Shown in pieces: positions 15,901 to 24,596 of a stretch of 29,343 nt of DNA. Source of the DNA: Auxenochlorella pyrenoidosa (Eukaryota > Chlorophyta > Trebouxiophyceae > Chlorellales > Chlorellaceae); the NCBI GenBank assembly GCA_001430745.1, contig KQ481957.1:44533-73875 (forward strand), given 5' to 3'. Under the pieces are notes generated by a model. That model saw nothing but the letters and a program-made list of their open reading frames with translations, was not told the DNA's origin and made no database searches. Numbering within the stretch: position 1 is the first letter of the stretch; the number at the start of each line of letters is the position of its first letter. The position numbers and the translations under genes were made by a program.

Positions 15901-18900
15901 CGGCAGCCACCTCACTCTGCATTGCCCCCCTGCTGGCGCCCCCCCCCCCACCCTTCCCCAGGCGCCCATGCTGTCAGTGGACAACATGGAGCCTGCTGCC
16001 CCGGCAGGCGCCCATTCTGTCTGTCAACAACCTTCTCTGTCCCCCTTGCGTGCCCCCGCAGGCCCCCATGCTGTCTGTGGACAACATGGAGCCGGCGGCC
16101 GCGGTGGCCACGCTGCGCCAGGCGCTGGAGGGGCTCAGCACGCTGTCGGCCCAGCGGGCGGCGCTGGAGGAGGCGCTCAAGGTGGGAGTGTTAGACTGTG
16201 ACACTCATCTCGTGATTGATTTCATCAGAATTGTGGGAAGCGCTCGAGATGGGCGAGACGGGCAAGCGGCGCCCTCCCCGAGTCGTGGCCTATGGCGTGT
16301 GCATTGATGCTGGGCGCGCCCTTTGCTGGCTCCCGCAGGACCGCAAGAACAAGGACAACGTGCTGCCGAGACTGCTGGGCGGCACCGACTCGCCGGGTGA
16401 GGGCGCTGCCGCTGCCATGCCCGCCCCCGCCTGCCCGCCTGTCATGCGCCTGCCTGCCGCTGCCTGCCGCCCGCGGCGGCACCGCTGCGGCACCGCCTGC
16501 CCGCCTGCCACTTGTTTGGCCGCACCGGCTGGCTTCCCAGCTGCCTGAGACGCGCGGGCAAGGCCGGGGTGGCGCCCTTGCTCAAGGGCGCCTGTGCGAC
16601 CGTGCCGCGCCGCCTCTGAGCCAGGCCTGCTCACCAGCTGCATCCCAGTGCTGCGCACCATGCCTTCTGCCTGATCCGCTGCCGCCCGGTGGCCCGCAGA
16701 CGAGCTGTTCCATCCCACCCTGCCACGCCGCCTCTGGGCGGGCCTGCTCGCAGTCTGCCATGCTCGCCCTGCGTCCTGCCTGATCCGCCGCCGACACCTT
16801 TCTGCCCCGTGTCCCGCAGACGAGCTGTTCCAGGCGGAGCTCAAGAAGTACGATGACCTCATCATGGAGGTGGGAGGGGAGAGGGAGGGAGAGGGAGAGG
16901 GGGAAGAGGGAAGAGAGGAGAGGAGAGACGGGGCTGCCGCCCGCCTGCCGCCTGCCCTTGCTGCAGGCCCGGCTGCCTACTTGCCAGTGCCGCTGCCAAG
17001 TTATGTTGGGCGGCGCCAGGGAATGCGCCGCAGCTGCCTGGCCTGGCTAGGCACGGCAGCGCGCCCCCCCCCCTTGCCGGGCCGCCGGCACGCGGCGCCG
17101 CCTCTACCCGGCCCTGCCTCTTGACTCACGTGCGCACGTGTAAGCTCACCAGCACCATCCCACACCACCCACCCACCCAACCCCACCCACCTACCACCCA
17201 CCACGTCACCCACCCAGGTGGACAACAACGTGTCCAAGTCGGCCCAGCTGCTGGACGCAGTGGCTGCCAGCCAGGCCACCTTCCGGCAGGCCTATGGCTA
17301 CGCCGAGTGGCGTCGCGCCTGCGAGGTGGGGACTTTAGGGGCGGCCTGCATGGGAGGGGGGTAGGGTGGGGGTGGGGTGGGGGTGGGGTGGGGTGGGGGG
17401 GGTCTTGTCTGCTGTGCAGGCCAGCAGCTACGCCGATTGGCGCCGCGCCTGCAAGGTGGGGCCCTTGGCAGCCTGTATGGGAGGGGGTCCTGTCCGCTGT
17501 GCCCTACCCCTGCAGAGCGCCGCCGCGGGCATCAAGTCGTCTGCTCACTCCCTGGCCCCCCGGCCCGCCCCCCCATCACGCACACAAACGCGACCAGCGA
17601 CGGGGGGGGGGGGGGGGGGGGGGGCCCTGCTCTTCGCACACACACACACACACACCACCCNNNNNNNNNNNNNNNNNNNNNNNNNNNNNNNNNNNNNNNN
17701 NNNNNNNNNNNNNNNNNNNNNNNNNNNNNNNNNNNNNNNNNNNNNNNNNNNNNNNNNNNNNNNNNNNNNNNNNNNNNNNNNNNNNNNNNNNNNNNNNNNN
17801 NNNNNNNNNNNNNNNNNNNNNNNNNNNNNNNNNNNNNNNNNNNNNNNNNNNNNNNNNNNNNNNNNNNNNNNNNNNNNNNNNNNNNNNNNNNNNNNNNNNN
17901 NNNNNNNNNNNNNNNNNNNNNNNNNNNNNNNNNNNNNNNNNNNNNNNNNNNNNNNNNNNNNNNNNNNNNNNNNNNNNNNNNNNNNNNNNNNNNNNNNNNN
18001 NNNNNNNNNNNNNNNNNNNNNNNNNNNNNNNNNNNNNNNNNNNNNNNNNNNNNNNNNNNNNNNNNNNNNNNNNNNNNNNNNNNNNNNNNNNNNNNNNNNN
18101 NNNNNNNNNNNNNNNNNNNNNNNNNNNNNNNNNNNNNNNNNNNNNNNNNNNNNNNNNNNNNNNNNNNNNNNNNNNNNNNNNNNNNNNNNNNNNNNNNNNN
18201 NNNNNNNNNNNNNNNNNNNNNNNNNNNNNNNNNNNNNNNNNNNNNNNNNNNNNNNNNNNNNNNNNNNNNNNNNNNNNNNNNNNNNNNNNNNNNNNNNNNN
18301 NNNNNNNNNNNNNNNNNNNNNNNNNNNNNNNNNNNNNNNNNNNNNNNNNNNNNNNNNNNNNNNNNNNNNNNNNNNNNNNNNNNNNNNNNNNNNNNNNNNN
18401 NNNNNNNNNNNNNNNNNNNNNNNNNNCCCTGCTCTTCGCACACACACACACACACACCACCCCGCCCCGCCACTGCAGAGCGCCGCCGCGGGCATCAAGG
18501 CGTCGGCTCGCACCTACAAGGAGCTGCGGGACAACCTGGGGGAGGGGCTGCGCTTCTACATGGGCCTGCAGGTGGGTTGGCGGTACCTATGCAGTACCTC
18601 TGTGGTACCTCGTTATGTATGCACGGCGCCCCTGCTTGCAACCCCTGGAGCAGCCGAGGGGCGAGGGCCTGCATGCGGCTGCACGGGCCTGCGGGCGCCT
18701 CGCCTGCCCATGACGCCACTTTGAGCCCCCAATGCGAAACCCGGCAGGAGGCGATCGGCACGCTGCGCCAGCAGGCGGGCGACCACTGCATGACGCGCCG
18801 CATCCAGCGGTGAGGGCTCAGCGTGCGGTGGGCTGAGGGCATGTGGTTGGGGGTGCTTGACCGAGGGCATGGCACCAGGGACACAGCCCCATGGGCGCGA

Positions 18901-20031
18901 CGCCGGGGTGCCGTGCGGTGCCGGCCTGGCGCACACCCTGCTGTGCGCTGTGCACCCGGATGGGCACCGCAGCGCAGATGGGCTGGCGGTGCAGCGGGCA
19001 GCAGGCCCCTGCAGCCCTGGACGCGCAGGCACTCAATGCATGTGCCTCCCCTGCGTGTTTGTACGCCTGGCCTGCCTCGCTACCTGTCTTGCCCACCCGC
19101 ATTGGTGCACCCACCCACCCACCCACCCACCCCACCCCACCCCAACCCCAACAACAACGTTTCCTTGCAGCGACGACGTGATCGAAGACCTGCGCAAGCA
19201 GGCAGCAGAGGAGGCCGACCGCGCGGCAGCCCAGCTGGCCGCCATGACCATGCAGCAGCAGCAGGCACAGCAGGCACAGCAGGCGCAGCAGCAGCAGGCG
19301 CAGCAGGCGCCGCCGCCGCCGCCGCCGGGGCCCGCACCTTCGCTGTCGCCCGCCAGCAGCGGCCACTATGCTCCCCCTCCTCCCCCGCCGCCTCAGCAGC
19401 AGCAGCAGCAGGCGCCCTATGGTGCGCCCCAGGGGCCGCCGCCGCAGCAGGCACAGCAGGGCGGGTACCAGCACCCACCACAGCAGTACCAACCGCCACA
19501 GCAGCAGCAGTACTACCAGCAGCAGTACCCGCCGCCACAGTACCAGCAGGCGAGCTTCCAGGGGGGCAGGCGGGCATGGCATACTGTGCTGGGTTGGAGT
19601 TGCCGACTCGGTGCGCAAGGCACTGAGGATGCTCCTCCGTCTGGCCCAAGCCTTTGGTCGACTCATCCCATCACCCCTGCCTTGCCACCATCTCGAGCAC
19701 TTGCACCCCTGCCACCTACCCACCCCTGCCCCTGCCTGTGCCCCTGCCCCGGCCGCAGACGCATGGCTATGGCGCGCCCCCGCCGCCTCCCACCCAGCAG
19801 GGCTATGCCCCACAGCAGCAACCGATGTATTCCTACCAACCCGGTGGCTACCCGCCTCAGCAGCCGGGCCCCTACGGCCCGCCCCAGCAGCAGCAGCAGT
19901 GGGGCGGGCAGCCGCAATACGCCCAGCAGCCGCCGGCGGCGCCGGGGCAGGGCGCTCCTCAGCCGCCGCCCACGCAGCCGCAGCAGCACAGCAACCCGAT
20001 CAGCCAGTACTTTGGGCAGATCTTCAAGTAG
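9965..20031 (+). CDS. ALIX: ALIX/Bro1-domain ESCRT-associated protein, 24 exons, 927 aa
   Basis: Exons: 9965-10066, 10320-10441, 10815-10968, 11157-11225, 11546-11671, 11936-12004, 12186-12242, 12390-12527, 12949-13011, 13232-13312, 13548-13678, 13880-14000, 14328-14450, 14841-14923, 15198-15294, 15670-15774, 16062-16181, 16339-16396, 16820-16869, 17218-17325, 18479-18571, 18748-18809, 19171-19549, 19759-20031. All phases close. The BRO1 domain covers about residues 1-380 (AESLEFKAPLVEYARAAYG, FEKAAVLFNLGAVQSQMALA, KAINDKKAPGIVARLAKQ, PTAEEQQSLFTCVVPDNSAK). A coiled-coil V domain covers about 390-710 (EEKEDADLRAHYGPRWTRP, DELFQAELKKYDDLIME). A Pro/Gln-rich tail follows from about 730. ALIX proteins bind ESCRT-III and cargo at endosomes (family knowledge). 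Introns after exons 6, 10, 13, 15, 16 and 23 need GC donors. Intron 20 contains a sequence gap, so an unseen exon there cannot be excluded, though phase 0 on both sides fits without one. Confidence 0.92.
12501..12672 (+). repeat. Exon-edge repeat: ALIX exon 8 donor, two good copies and one degenerate
   Basis: The exon 8 end coding VAKEIARLR plus gtggg lies at 12501-12532 and is repeated at 12582-12613, 81 bases later, identical through the donor. A weaker third copy is at about 12643-12672. The second donor is in frame and the 27 intervening codons are open. Confidence 0.92.
14421..14610 (+). repeat. Exon-edge repeat: ALIX exon 13 donor, three copies
   Basis: The exon 13 end (LQEVAGQIK then gcgagtg) at 14421-14457 is repeated at about 14500-14535 with the GC donor context intact, and again partially at about 14592-14610. 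The first decoy is offset by 77 bases, so using it would shift the frame. Confidence 0.88.
14699..14863 (+). repeat. Exon-edge repeat: ALIX exon 14 acceptor, three copies, one with broken AG
   Basis: Real exon 14 begins at 14841 after ccgcag with gagctgcggcgcgactgc. An upstream copy after ctgcag begins at 14704 (gagctgcggcgcaactgcc). A middle copy at about 14777-14790 reads ccgcacgagctgc, where the acceptor AG has become AC. Pyrimidine-rich spacers (ttgccttccttNctt) are repeated too. Confidence 0.85.
15276..15418 (+). repeat. Exon-edge repeat: ALIX exon 15 donor, two copies
   Basis: The exon 15 end YRGNLMQ followed by gcgggc (exon ends 15294) is echoed at 15388-15418 as CRGNLMR plus gcgggc, 114 bases further on. 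The offset is a multiple of three, but a stop lies between. Confidence 0.85.
15563..15692 (+). repeat. Exon-edge repeat: ALIX exon 16 acceptor, two copies
   Basis: Real exon 16 starts at 15670 (AGESDRKLE). A copy of the same acceptor and coding start (cag then AGESDRKL) begins at 15570, 100 bases upstream, and would be out of frame. Confidence 0.88.
15958..16101 (+). repeat. Exon-edge repeat: ALIX exon 17 acceptor, three copies
   Basis: Three acceptor-plus-exon starts occur at 15962 (APMLSVDNMEPAA), 16008 (APILSVNNL) and 16062 (the real exon, APMLSVDNMEPAA). The copy at 16008 is in frame with the real exon and open, adding 18 residues; the copy at 15962 is out of frame. Confidence 0.92.
16600..16833 (+). 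repeat. Exon-edge repeat: ALIX exon 19 acceptor, two copies of a ~120-bp unit
   Basis: cccgcag followed by acgagctgttcca occurs at 16693-16712 and at the real exon 19 (starts 16820), exactly 120 bases apart. Flanking intron sequence (cgcctctg, gcctgctc, cctgcctgatccgc) is duplicated with it. The earlier acceptor is in frame and open, adding 40 residues. Confidence 0.9.
17297..17460 (+). repeat. Exon-edge repeat: ALIX exon 20 donor, two copies
   Basis: The exon 20 end coding GYAEWRRACE plus gtgggg (ends 17325) is echoed at 17423-17460 as SYADWRRACK plus gtgggg, preceded by a cag. The echo is 130 bases away and would shift the frame. Confidence 0.9.
17602..17624 (+). repeat. 23-base poly-G run next to the gap
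   Basis: Uninterrupted run of 23 G, followed by ccctgctcttcg and a CA microsatellite that borders the N run. Confidence 0.9.
17661..18426. other. Assembly gap (766 N) in ALIX intron 20
   Basis: Unknown sequence. Both sides show the same 36 bases, which suggests the assembler failed in a tandem array; the stated length may be an estimate. Confidence 0.98.
19171..20028 (+). repeat. Pro/Gln-rich low-complexity tail of ALIX (CAG/CCG-rich)
   Basis: The last two exons encode long Gln runs mixed with Pro, Tyr and Gly (for example MTMQQQQAQQAQ, HPPQQYQPPQQQQYYQQQ, GGQPQYAQQPPAAP). This corresponds to the Pro-rich region that recruits partners in animal ALIX, here much richer in Gln. The sequence ends SQYFGQIFK. 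Confidence 0.85.
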
Positions 20032-20995
20032 CAGGCCCTTGTGGCTTAAATTACAAAGGCTGCCTGCTGATGGCAGTGAGCCGCCTGCCATGGCAGCTCT
20101 CAGCAGCCGCCGAGAGGCCGGTGGCTGGTCCTGCGGCGGTGCTGCGCCCCACCCCCCATTTGCGACGGCACGCCATAACTGCTCCAGCAAGAATCTGTAC
20201 AGCCTACGTGTCCTTGTGAATGTTCGATGTGGGGGTTGCCAGAAAAGTGTGCGATGTGTGAGTTGGCGCTGGGCGCGCTAGTGAGGCTCGTGCACGTGTG
20301 CTTAGCACGGCGCTCGCTCGGATGTCGTTCTGGAAGTGCATTCAAAGAGGGAGTGGTGTGTTGTTTCAGCAGGGGCACTGCAGTGTGGGCGAGAAGGGAT
20401 TGGGCTACTCGGGATGCTGCTGCCTTGGCAGCGGTGGGCTGGCAGTGGCGGGTTTGAAAGGCAAGTGTGGCAGATTCAGTGACCCTCTTGGGGGCTCCTG
20501 GCAGAGGTATATTGAGGCAGGGCAATGCCAGCCGGCGTCATAAGAGTCGCAGAGGGGGAAGAAGTTGAGAGCGGAGCAGGTGTTGCATTGTTGGCAGGGA
20601 TGTGGCGGCTGGTTGTGCCAGACTGGGTATGGCGTGCGAGTGTGCGCTCCTCGCCAGAAAGCTGCCTCGCCACCAGCACATTCCCGTGCGCCAGCGCGCC
20701 CTCTGCATGGATGCACAGGTAGGCACCAGCTCAGCCAGCAGTAGGAAGCGCTGGCAGCATGGGCAGCGTGGGCAGCATGCCTTGTCTGCTGCCTGCTGGC
20801 CCTGATGGCAAAGCGCAGCATGCCGCACAAGAGCACCGCAAGGCTGCAGCATGCGCAGCATCCGCAGCATGGAAAGATCAAGTGGGTGGTTATGCTGCCA
20901 GGCAGGGCCAAAGGCTCTAGGCGGCAGAGCGGCAGCGGCAGGGCGGGCAGCGGCAGCGATCCATGCTCACCCGGACGCAGCAGCTCACGAGAGCA
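20032..20995. other. ALIX 3' flank and ankyrin-gene 3' flank
   Basis: Convergent intergenic region. From about 20339 onward it matches 24599 onward (ttcaaNgagggagtggtNtN; later agtcgcagagggggaagaag), so it belongs to the segmental duplication. No protein-coding signal is convincing on either strand. Confidence 0.55.
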
Positions 20996-22310
20996 TCAGG
21001 GGCTGTCAAACAACGCCGCGAGCCGGCCAGCCACCTCGGCCGGCAGCGCCACACGCGTGCGCCGCTGTGCCCGCGCCAGGCACAGGGCAAAAGTGCGCAG
21101 CCGCTGGGCATCTGCTGCCGGCAGGCGGCGCGCCACCTGGGCCGCCTGGGCAGCTGAGCACTTGAGTGCGGCAGGCAGCACCCGCCCAAGGCCGCGGCAG
21201 GGCGCCGGCACCAGCGCCCATTCAGCATCGCCCAGCGGCAGGTGGGCGGCCACGCAGCCGGCAAAGAGGGGCAGGCGGCTGGGGCGTGCGGCTGGCAGGG
21301 CTGCCAGCGCTGCGTTTGCCGGCATCGCTGCTGCCAGCAGGCTGGCGGCTGCCCAGCATCCCTGCCTGCCTGACCACGTGAACCTTATCGCCACATGCAG
21401 GGGTGCGTCCCCTTTTGAGTCCCTGACCATTGCCAACTCTGGCGCCGTTTGCAGGAGGAGCTGAACCATGCCTGCACGCCCACCCCGTGCTGCCGTGTGG
21501 AGCGGCAGCCAGCCGTGTCTGCCCGCCGTGAGGGCTGCTGCCGGCGCCGCCTGCAGAAGCAGCTGCCCAACTGCCGCATCCTTGGCCAAGTGCAGCGGCA
21601 GCCAGCCTCTGGCGCATGCCGTCATGGCAGCTGCCGGCGCTGCTTCCAAGAGCACTTCAACCAGGGCAGCATGCCCTGTCTTTGCCGCCCAGTGAAGGGG
21701 CAGCTCGCCCTGGTTGTCTGGCGCCGTTGCCGCCTGTGGCGCCGCCTTCAGCAGCAGCACAGCTGCTGCTTCACGGCCACTTGACGCTGCCAAGTGCAGC
21801 GGCAGCTCCCCACTACTACTTGCGACCATGGCTGCCGCTGGTGCTGCGTCAAGCAGCAGCTGCACAGCCGTCTCATGGCCAGAACCTGCAGCTTTGTGCA
21901 GTGGCAGGCGGCCATAACTGTCTGCAACCGTGGCTGCCGCTGGTGCTGCAATGAGCAGCAGCTGTATAACCGCCTCATGGCCACAAGACGCAGCTGTGTG
22001 CAGTGGCAGGCGGCCAGCGCTGTCTGCAACCATGGCTGCCGCTGGTGCTGCATTGAGCAGCAGCTGCACAGCCGTCTCAAGGCCAGAACCCGCAGCTTCA
22101 TGCAGTGGCAGGCGGCCACCACTGTCAGCAACCATGGCTGTTGCTGGCGCTGCGTTGAGCAGCAGCTGCACAGCTGCCTCATGGCCATGCTGCGCTGCCA
22201 GGTGCAGTGGCAGGCAGCCAAACGCGTCTGTTACCATGGCTGCCGCTGGTGCGGCATCAAGCAGCAGCTGCACAGCCGCCTTATGGCCAGAATCTGCAGC
22301 TAAGTGCAGC
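20338..22310 (-). repeat. Segmental duplication, copy 1 (ankyrin gene and 3' flank)
   Basis: Matches 24597-26330 in the same orientation, with block-wise identity broken by deletions. It covers the 3' flank, the C-terminal domain and several ankyrin repeats of the gene on the minus strand. Confidence 0.85.
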
Positions 22311-22980
22311 GGCAGGCGGCCCACACTTGAAACCATGCGCCTGACTGTCCCCTGTGCTGCCAGGGCTGCTCCTGGGGCCCCCTGCAGCAGCAGGACAACC
22401 ACTGCAGTATGCCCATGCATGGCTGCCCAGTGCAACGGCAGCATGCCGTAATCGTCTTCTTCAAGGGCTGCTGCAGGCGCTGCGTCGAGCAGCAGCTGAA
22501 CCACCTCGGCGTGCCCCTTGGATGCAGCCACATGCAGCGGCAGCTGGCCGTCGGCGGCGGGCCGCAGCTCCAAGTCGAGATCCGGCTCTGCCACCAGCAG
22601 CTGCACTACTGGCGGCAGGTCGAGGCCTGCAGCAGCGTGCAGCAGCGTACCGTCTGCGCGGGGAGGGGGGGGGGGGGGCTGAGCTGCTCAGGCGGGGCGC
22701 GAGCGCCCGCCAGCTAGGCGCAGCCACAGCTGCCGCGCAGCCCGCGCTGAAACGCAGCGACAAGCAGGTGATGGAGGCGGCTTGCCCAGCATACGCAAGA
22801 GGGGAGCCCGTGCCGGTGCCTGTGCCCATGCAGGTGCCAGAGCACCCACCAGCCAGGCCAGGATGGCTCACCTTTCACAGCGTCCGTTGTGGCCAGGTGC
22901 GCGGCGCAGCGTTGCACCTGCTCCGCAAGCTCATCAAAGCTCATGGCGGCTGCTGGGCCCTGCTGCACGCCTGCCGCCAT
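20996..22980 (-). CDS. Ankyrin-repeat protein, two exons, 588 aa
   Basis: Exon 1 is 22872-22980 and exon 2 is 20996-22653, joined in phase 1 by a GT-AG intron; the stop is at 20996-20998. Residues 1-36 form a helical leader (MSFDELAEQVQRCAAHLATT). From about residue 38 there are about a dozen ankyrin repeats of 33-34 residues with the pattern LPLHxAAxxGHExAVQLLLxAAP. The last ~135 residues form a separate domain with LPLFAGCVAAHLPLGDAEWA and RLRTFALCLARAQRRTRVAL, probably helical. I believe such ankyrin-plus-C-terminal-domain proteins recur in Chlorella-type genomes, but could not check this. No signal or membrane segment is visible. Ankyrin repeats mediate protein-protein contacts; the partner is unknown. 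The start could instead be the second Met at 22944. Neighbouring repeats are nearly identical at DNA level, which points to recent repeat turnover. Confidence 0.85.
22665..22678 (+). repeat. 14-base poly-G run in the ankyrin-gene intron
   Basis: Fourteen G on the plus strand (C in the transcript), a few bases upstream of the exon 2 acceptor, where it acts as part of the pyrimidine tract. Confidence 0.85.
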
Positions 22981-23290
22981 GGCTGCAGGGGTGGAAGGGC
23001 GGGGCTGCGCAGTAGGGAAGGGAGCGCAACAGGGCAGCGCGCCAGCCAGCAGCAGGCACGTAGGACACAGACCGCATGCTAGCATCAACCTATGGGAACC
23101 GACCTGCGAGCACATCGCTTGCATGGTCGGCGTGGGAGGCTGAAGGGAACGGCCCTAGCTCGTAAGGGGTGCCGCCGCGTCGGAACCCAACCTGCTAGCG
23201 GCAGCGGGGCGGGTGTGAGCAGCTCGGGGGGGCGTCCGCAGTAGTAGGATCAGCGTGCCAAGAGGCTTCTATCTCCAAACATACTGCCGT
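22981..23290 (-). other. 5' flank of the ankyrin gene
   Basis: No gene seen. Possible promoter and 5' leader of the minus-strand ankyrin gene. The start of a lower-GC stretch is at about 23260. Confidence 0.4.
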
Positions 23291-23296
23291 CAAAGA

Positions 23297-23521
23297 TCAG
23301 GATCTCGGTTTTTTTTCCCACAAAGCAAGCCAATTTGAAACCTTATCGGGCTTCGTGCAGTAGATCAGGAGCGATATCTGGAACGATTCCCCGTCAATCC
23401 CAATCCCCCGCGCCTTGAAGCCGAAGTTGATCCGCTTTGAAGCTCGCTTAGGCACCATCTTTCCGTTCACTGTCCCTCTGAAGTGAACGTCGCTCGCCAG
23501 TTCGATATCACAGTTTCTCAA
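23297..23521 (-). CDS. Unrecognised 74-aa ORF in a low-GC island, possibly a foreign or remnant gene
   Basis: The ORF lies in a stretch that averages about 50 percent GC by direct count over 23281-23520, against a very GC-rich surround. The product is Lys/Ile/Phe-rich and unlike the Ala/Arg-rich shadow frames nearby: it includes DVHFRGTVNGKMVPKRASKR, INFGFKARGIGIDGES and FQISLLIYCTKPDKVSNWLA. Alternating hydrophobic residues suggest beta strands. No family is recognised. Length and isolation suggest a fragment or one exon of a larger gene. It could be a transferred or mobile-element remnant, or chance. Function is not assigned. Confidence 0.35.
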   Translation of the reverse strand: MRNCDIELASDVHFRGTVNGKMVPKRASKRINFGFKARGIGIDGESFQISLLIYCTKPDKVSNWLALWEKKPRS

Positions 23522-23840
23522 GCACTACGGAGCGAACCAAAGGTGCGTGCACGCATTCCTCAATTCGAATGCGCTGCCACGTCAGCGCTGCAGCCAGCTG
23601 TCCCCCGGCGGGACGCAGGCTGATGGTTGCGGCCCCTCCTGATTGCTGCCACGCAGTGCTTGCTCATTCTGCTACCGATGTGCATAACATTGACCATGAC
23701 ATTCGCGCTTTTGAACATCTCAACGTCCCGGAATTGCACTGCTTCCCTGGCGTTGCAGCACATGCTGCATTGAAGCACCAGGCAGGGTGGGGCAGGGTCA
23801 TTCACAAAGTGCAGGAAAACGGGCTTGCACTGGGGGCCCG

Positions 23841-24076
23841 TCATGTCCCGGGGACGTCCCTGCCGGGACGTCCCAGCTGGGGACACAGGCAAAGTATTGC
23901 TGTGTGCACTTCTGAGCTGTCCTGTGCTCACAAACAGGTTCCCTGATGCTTGTAAAACACTTCTGCACAGGTCCCACCCCAGTCCAACCCCAATACGTGC
24001 CCCAAACGGGCAGCCCCTGGCTTGACGTCCCAGGCTGTCCCCAGACTTCCCGGGACAGGACGTCCCGGGACGTCCC
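23841..24076. promoter_or_regulatory. Cluster of GGGACGTCCC palindromes
   Basis: Perfect 10-base palindromes gggacgtccc lie at 23851-23860, 23865-23874 and 24067-24076, with half-type gacgtccc sites at 24024-24031 and 24059-24066. The two clusters are about 200 bases apart and have related flanks (catgtcccNgggg, ctggggacac). The ACGT core is what plant bZIP factors bind (family knowledge), but the arrangement could also be the ends of a small non-autonomous element. Function is inferred only. Confidence 0.5.
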
Positions 24077-24089
24077 ACCCATGTCCCCA

Positions 24090-24570
24090 GGGGGCACATG
24101 CACCCCACAACACTTGCACTCACTTCTGCACTGCACTGACCGTGGGGGGCATACGTTCACATGCGCTGCCGCTTGGCAGGGCACTCTGCAGCGCCAGCAG
24201 CTTGCCCGCAGAGGGCGAGAAGGCCGCCCAGAACAAGATGCAGTCAAGCAGTTGCACCGCCTTAGTAGTCCGCTGGCAGCTTGGCAGGCCCTGCTGGCAC
24301 ACTCTCCCACCGCTGCCAGCACTTGCTCCTTGGCGCGGTCGGCGTGCTTGTCAGCATTTGCCGGTTGCATGCTGGCCTGCATTACACGCTGTACGTCCTG
24401 CATGGACAGAACAACCGCTGCTCACCGCCGCTGCCCACCACCATCAAGCAGCTGCCCATGGCTGCTAGCGAAGGGTTGCAGCGTGCAAGGCTGCAAGGCT
24501 GGCGTCAGGCGGCAGCCAGCGGCCGTGCTCACTTGCGGCTGGCGCCGATCAGCAGCCCCAGCAGCATCCG
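24090..24570 (-). other. Possible gene remnant on the minus strand
   Basis: Minus-strand frames here look more protein-like than background: QVLAAVGECASRACQAASG in one frame and KAVQLLDCILFWAAFSPSAG followed by LLALQSALPSGSACERMPP in another, ending at a stop near 24120. The two frames overlap without a clear intron to join them, and a possible first exon (MLLGLLIGASRK, near 24567) does not connect cleanly. This may be a frameshifted fragment. No function can be given. Confidence 0.25.
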
Positions 24571-24596
24571 GACAGATGGGAAGCATCGAAGAAAGG

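Larger units (their letters stand above)
17510..18510 (+). repeat. Exon-edge repeat: ALIX exon 21 acceptor, spanning the assembly gap
   Basis: ctgcag followed by SAAAGIK coding sequence occurs at about 17512-17540 and again as the real exon 21 (starts 18479). The 36 bases left of the gap (17625-17660, including a CA microsatellite) are repeated exactly to its right (18427-18462). The gap therefore probably hides further copies of this unit. Confidence 0.85.

Noticed and set aside
13839..16307. 822-codon open frame across the ALIX gene
   Set aside because: It runs through introns and switches out of the ALIX frame between exons; length results from high GC and few stops.
17121..18813. Several long frames through 17121-18813 on both strands
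   Set aside because: Most of their length is the run of N and is meaningless.
20538..20870. Minus-strand frame conserved in both copies of the duplication (also 24636-25151)
   Set aside because: Similarity is explained by the segmental duplication; the frames differ and have indels, as expected of 3' flanking DNA.
21449..22451. Plus-strand Cys/Ser-rich frames opposite the ankyrin gene
   Set aside because: They are the complement of repeated ankyrin codons; their periodicity follows the 102-bp units.
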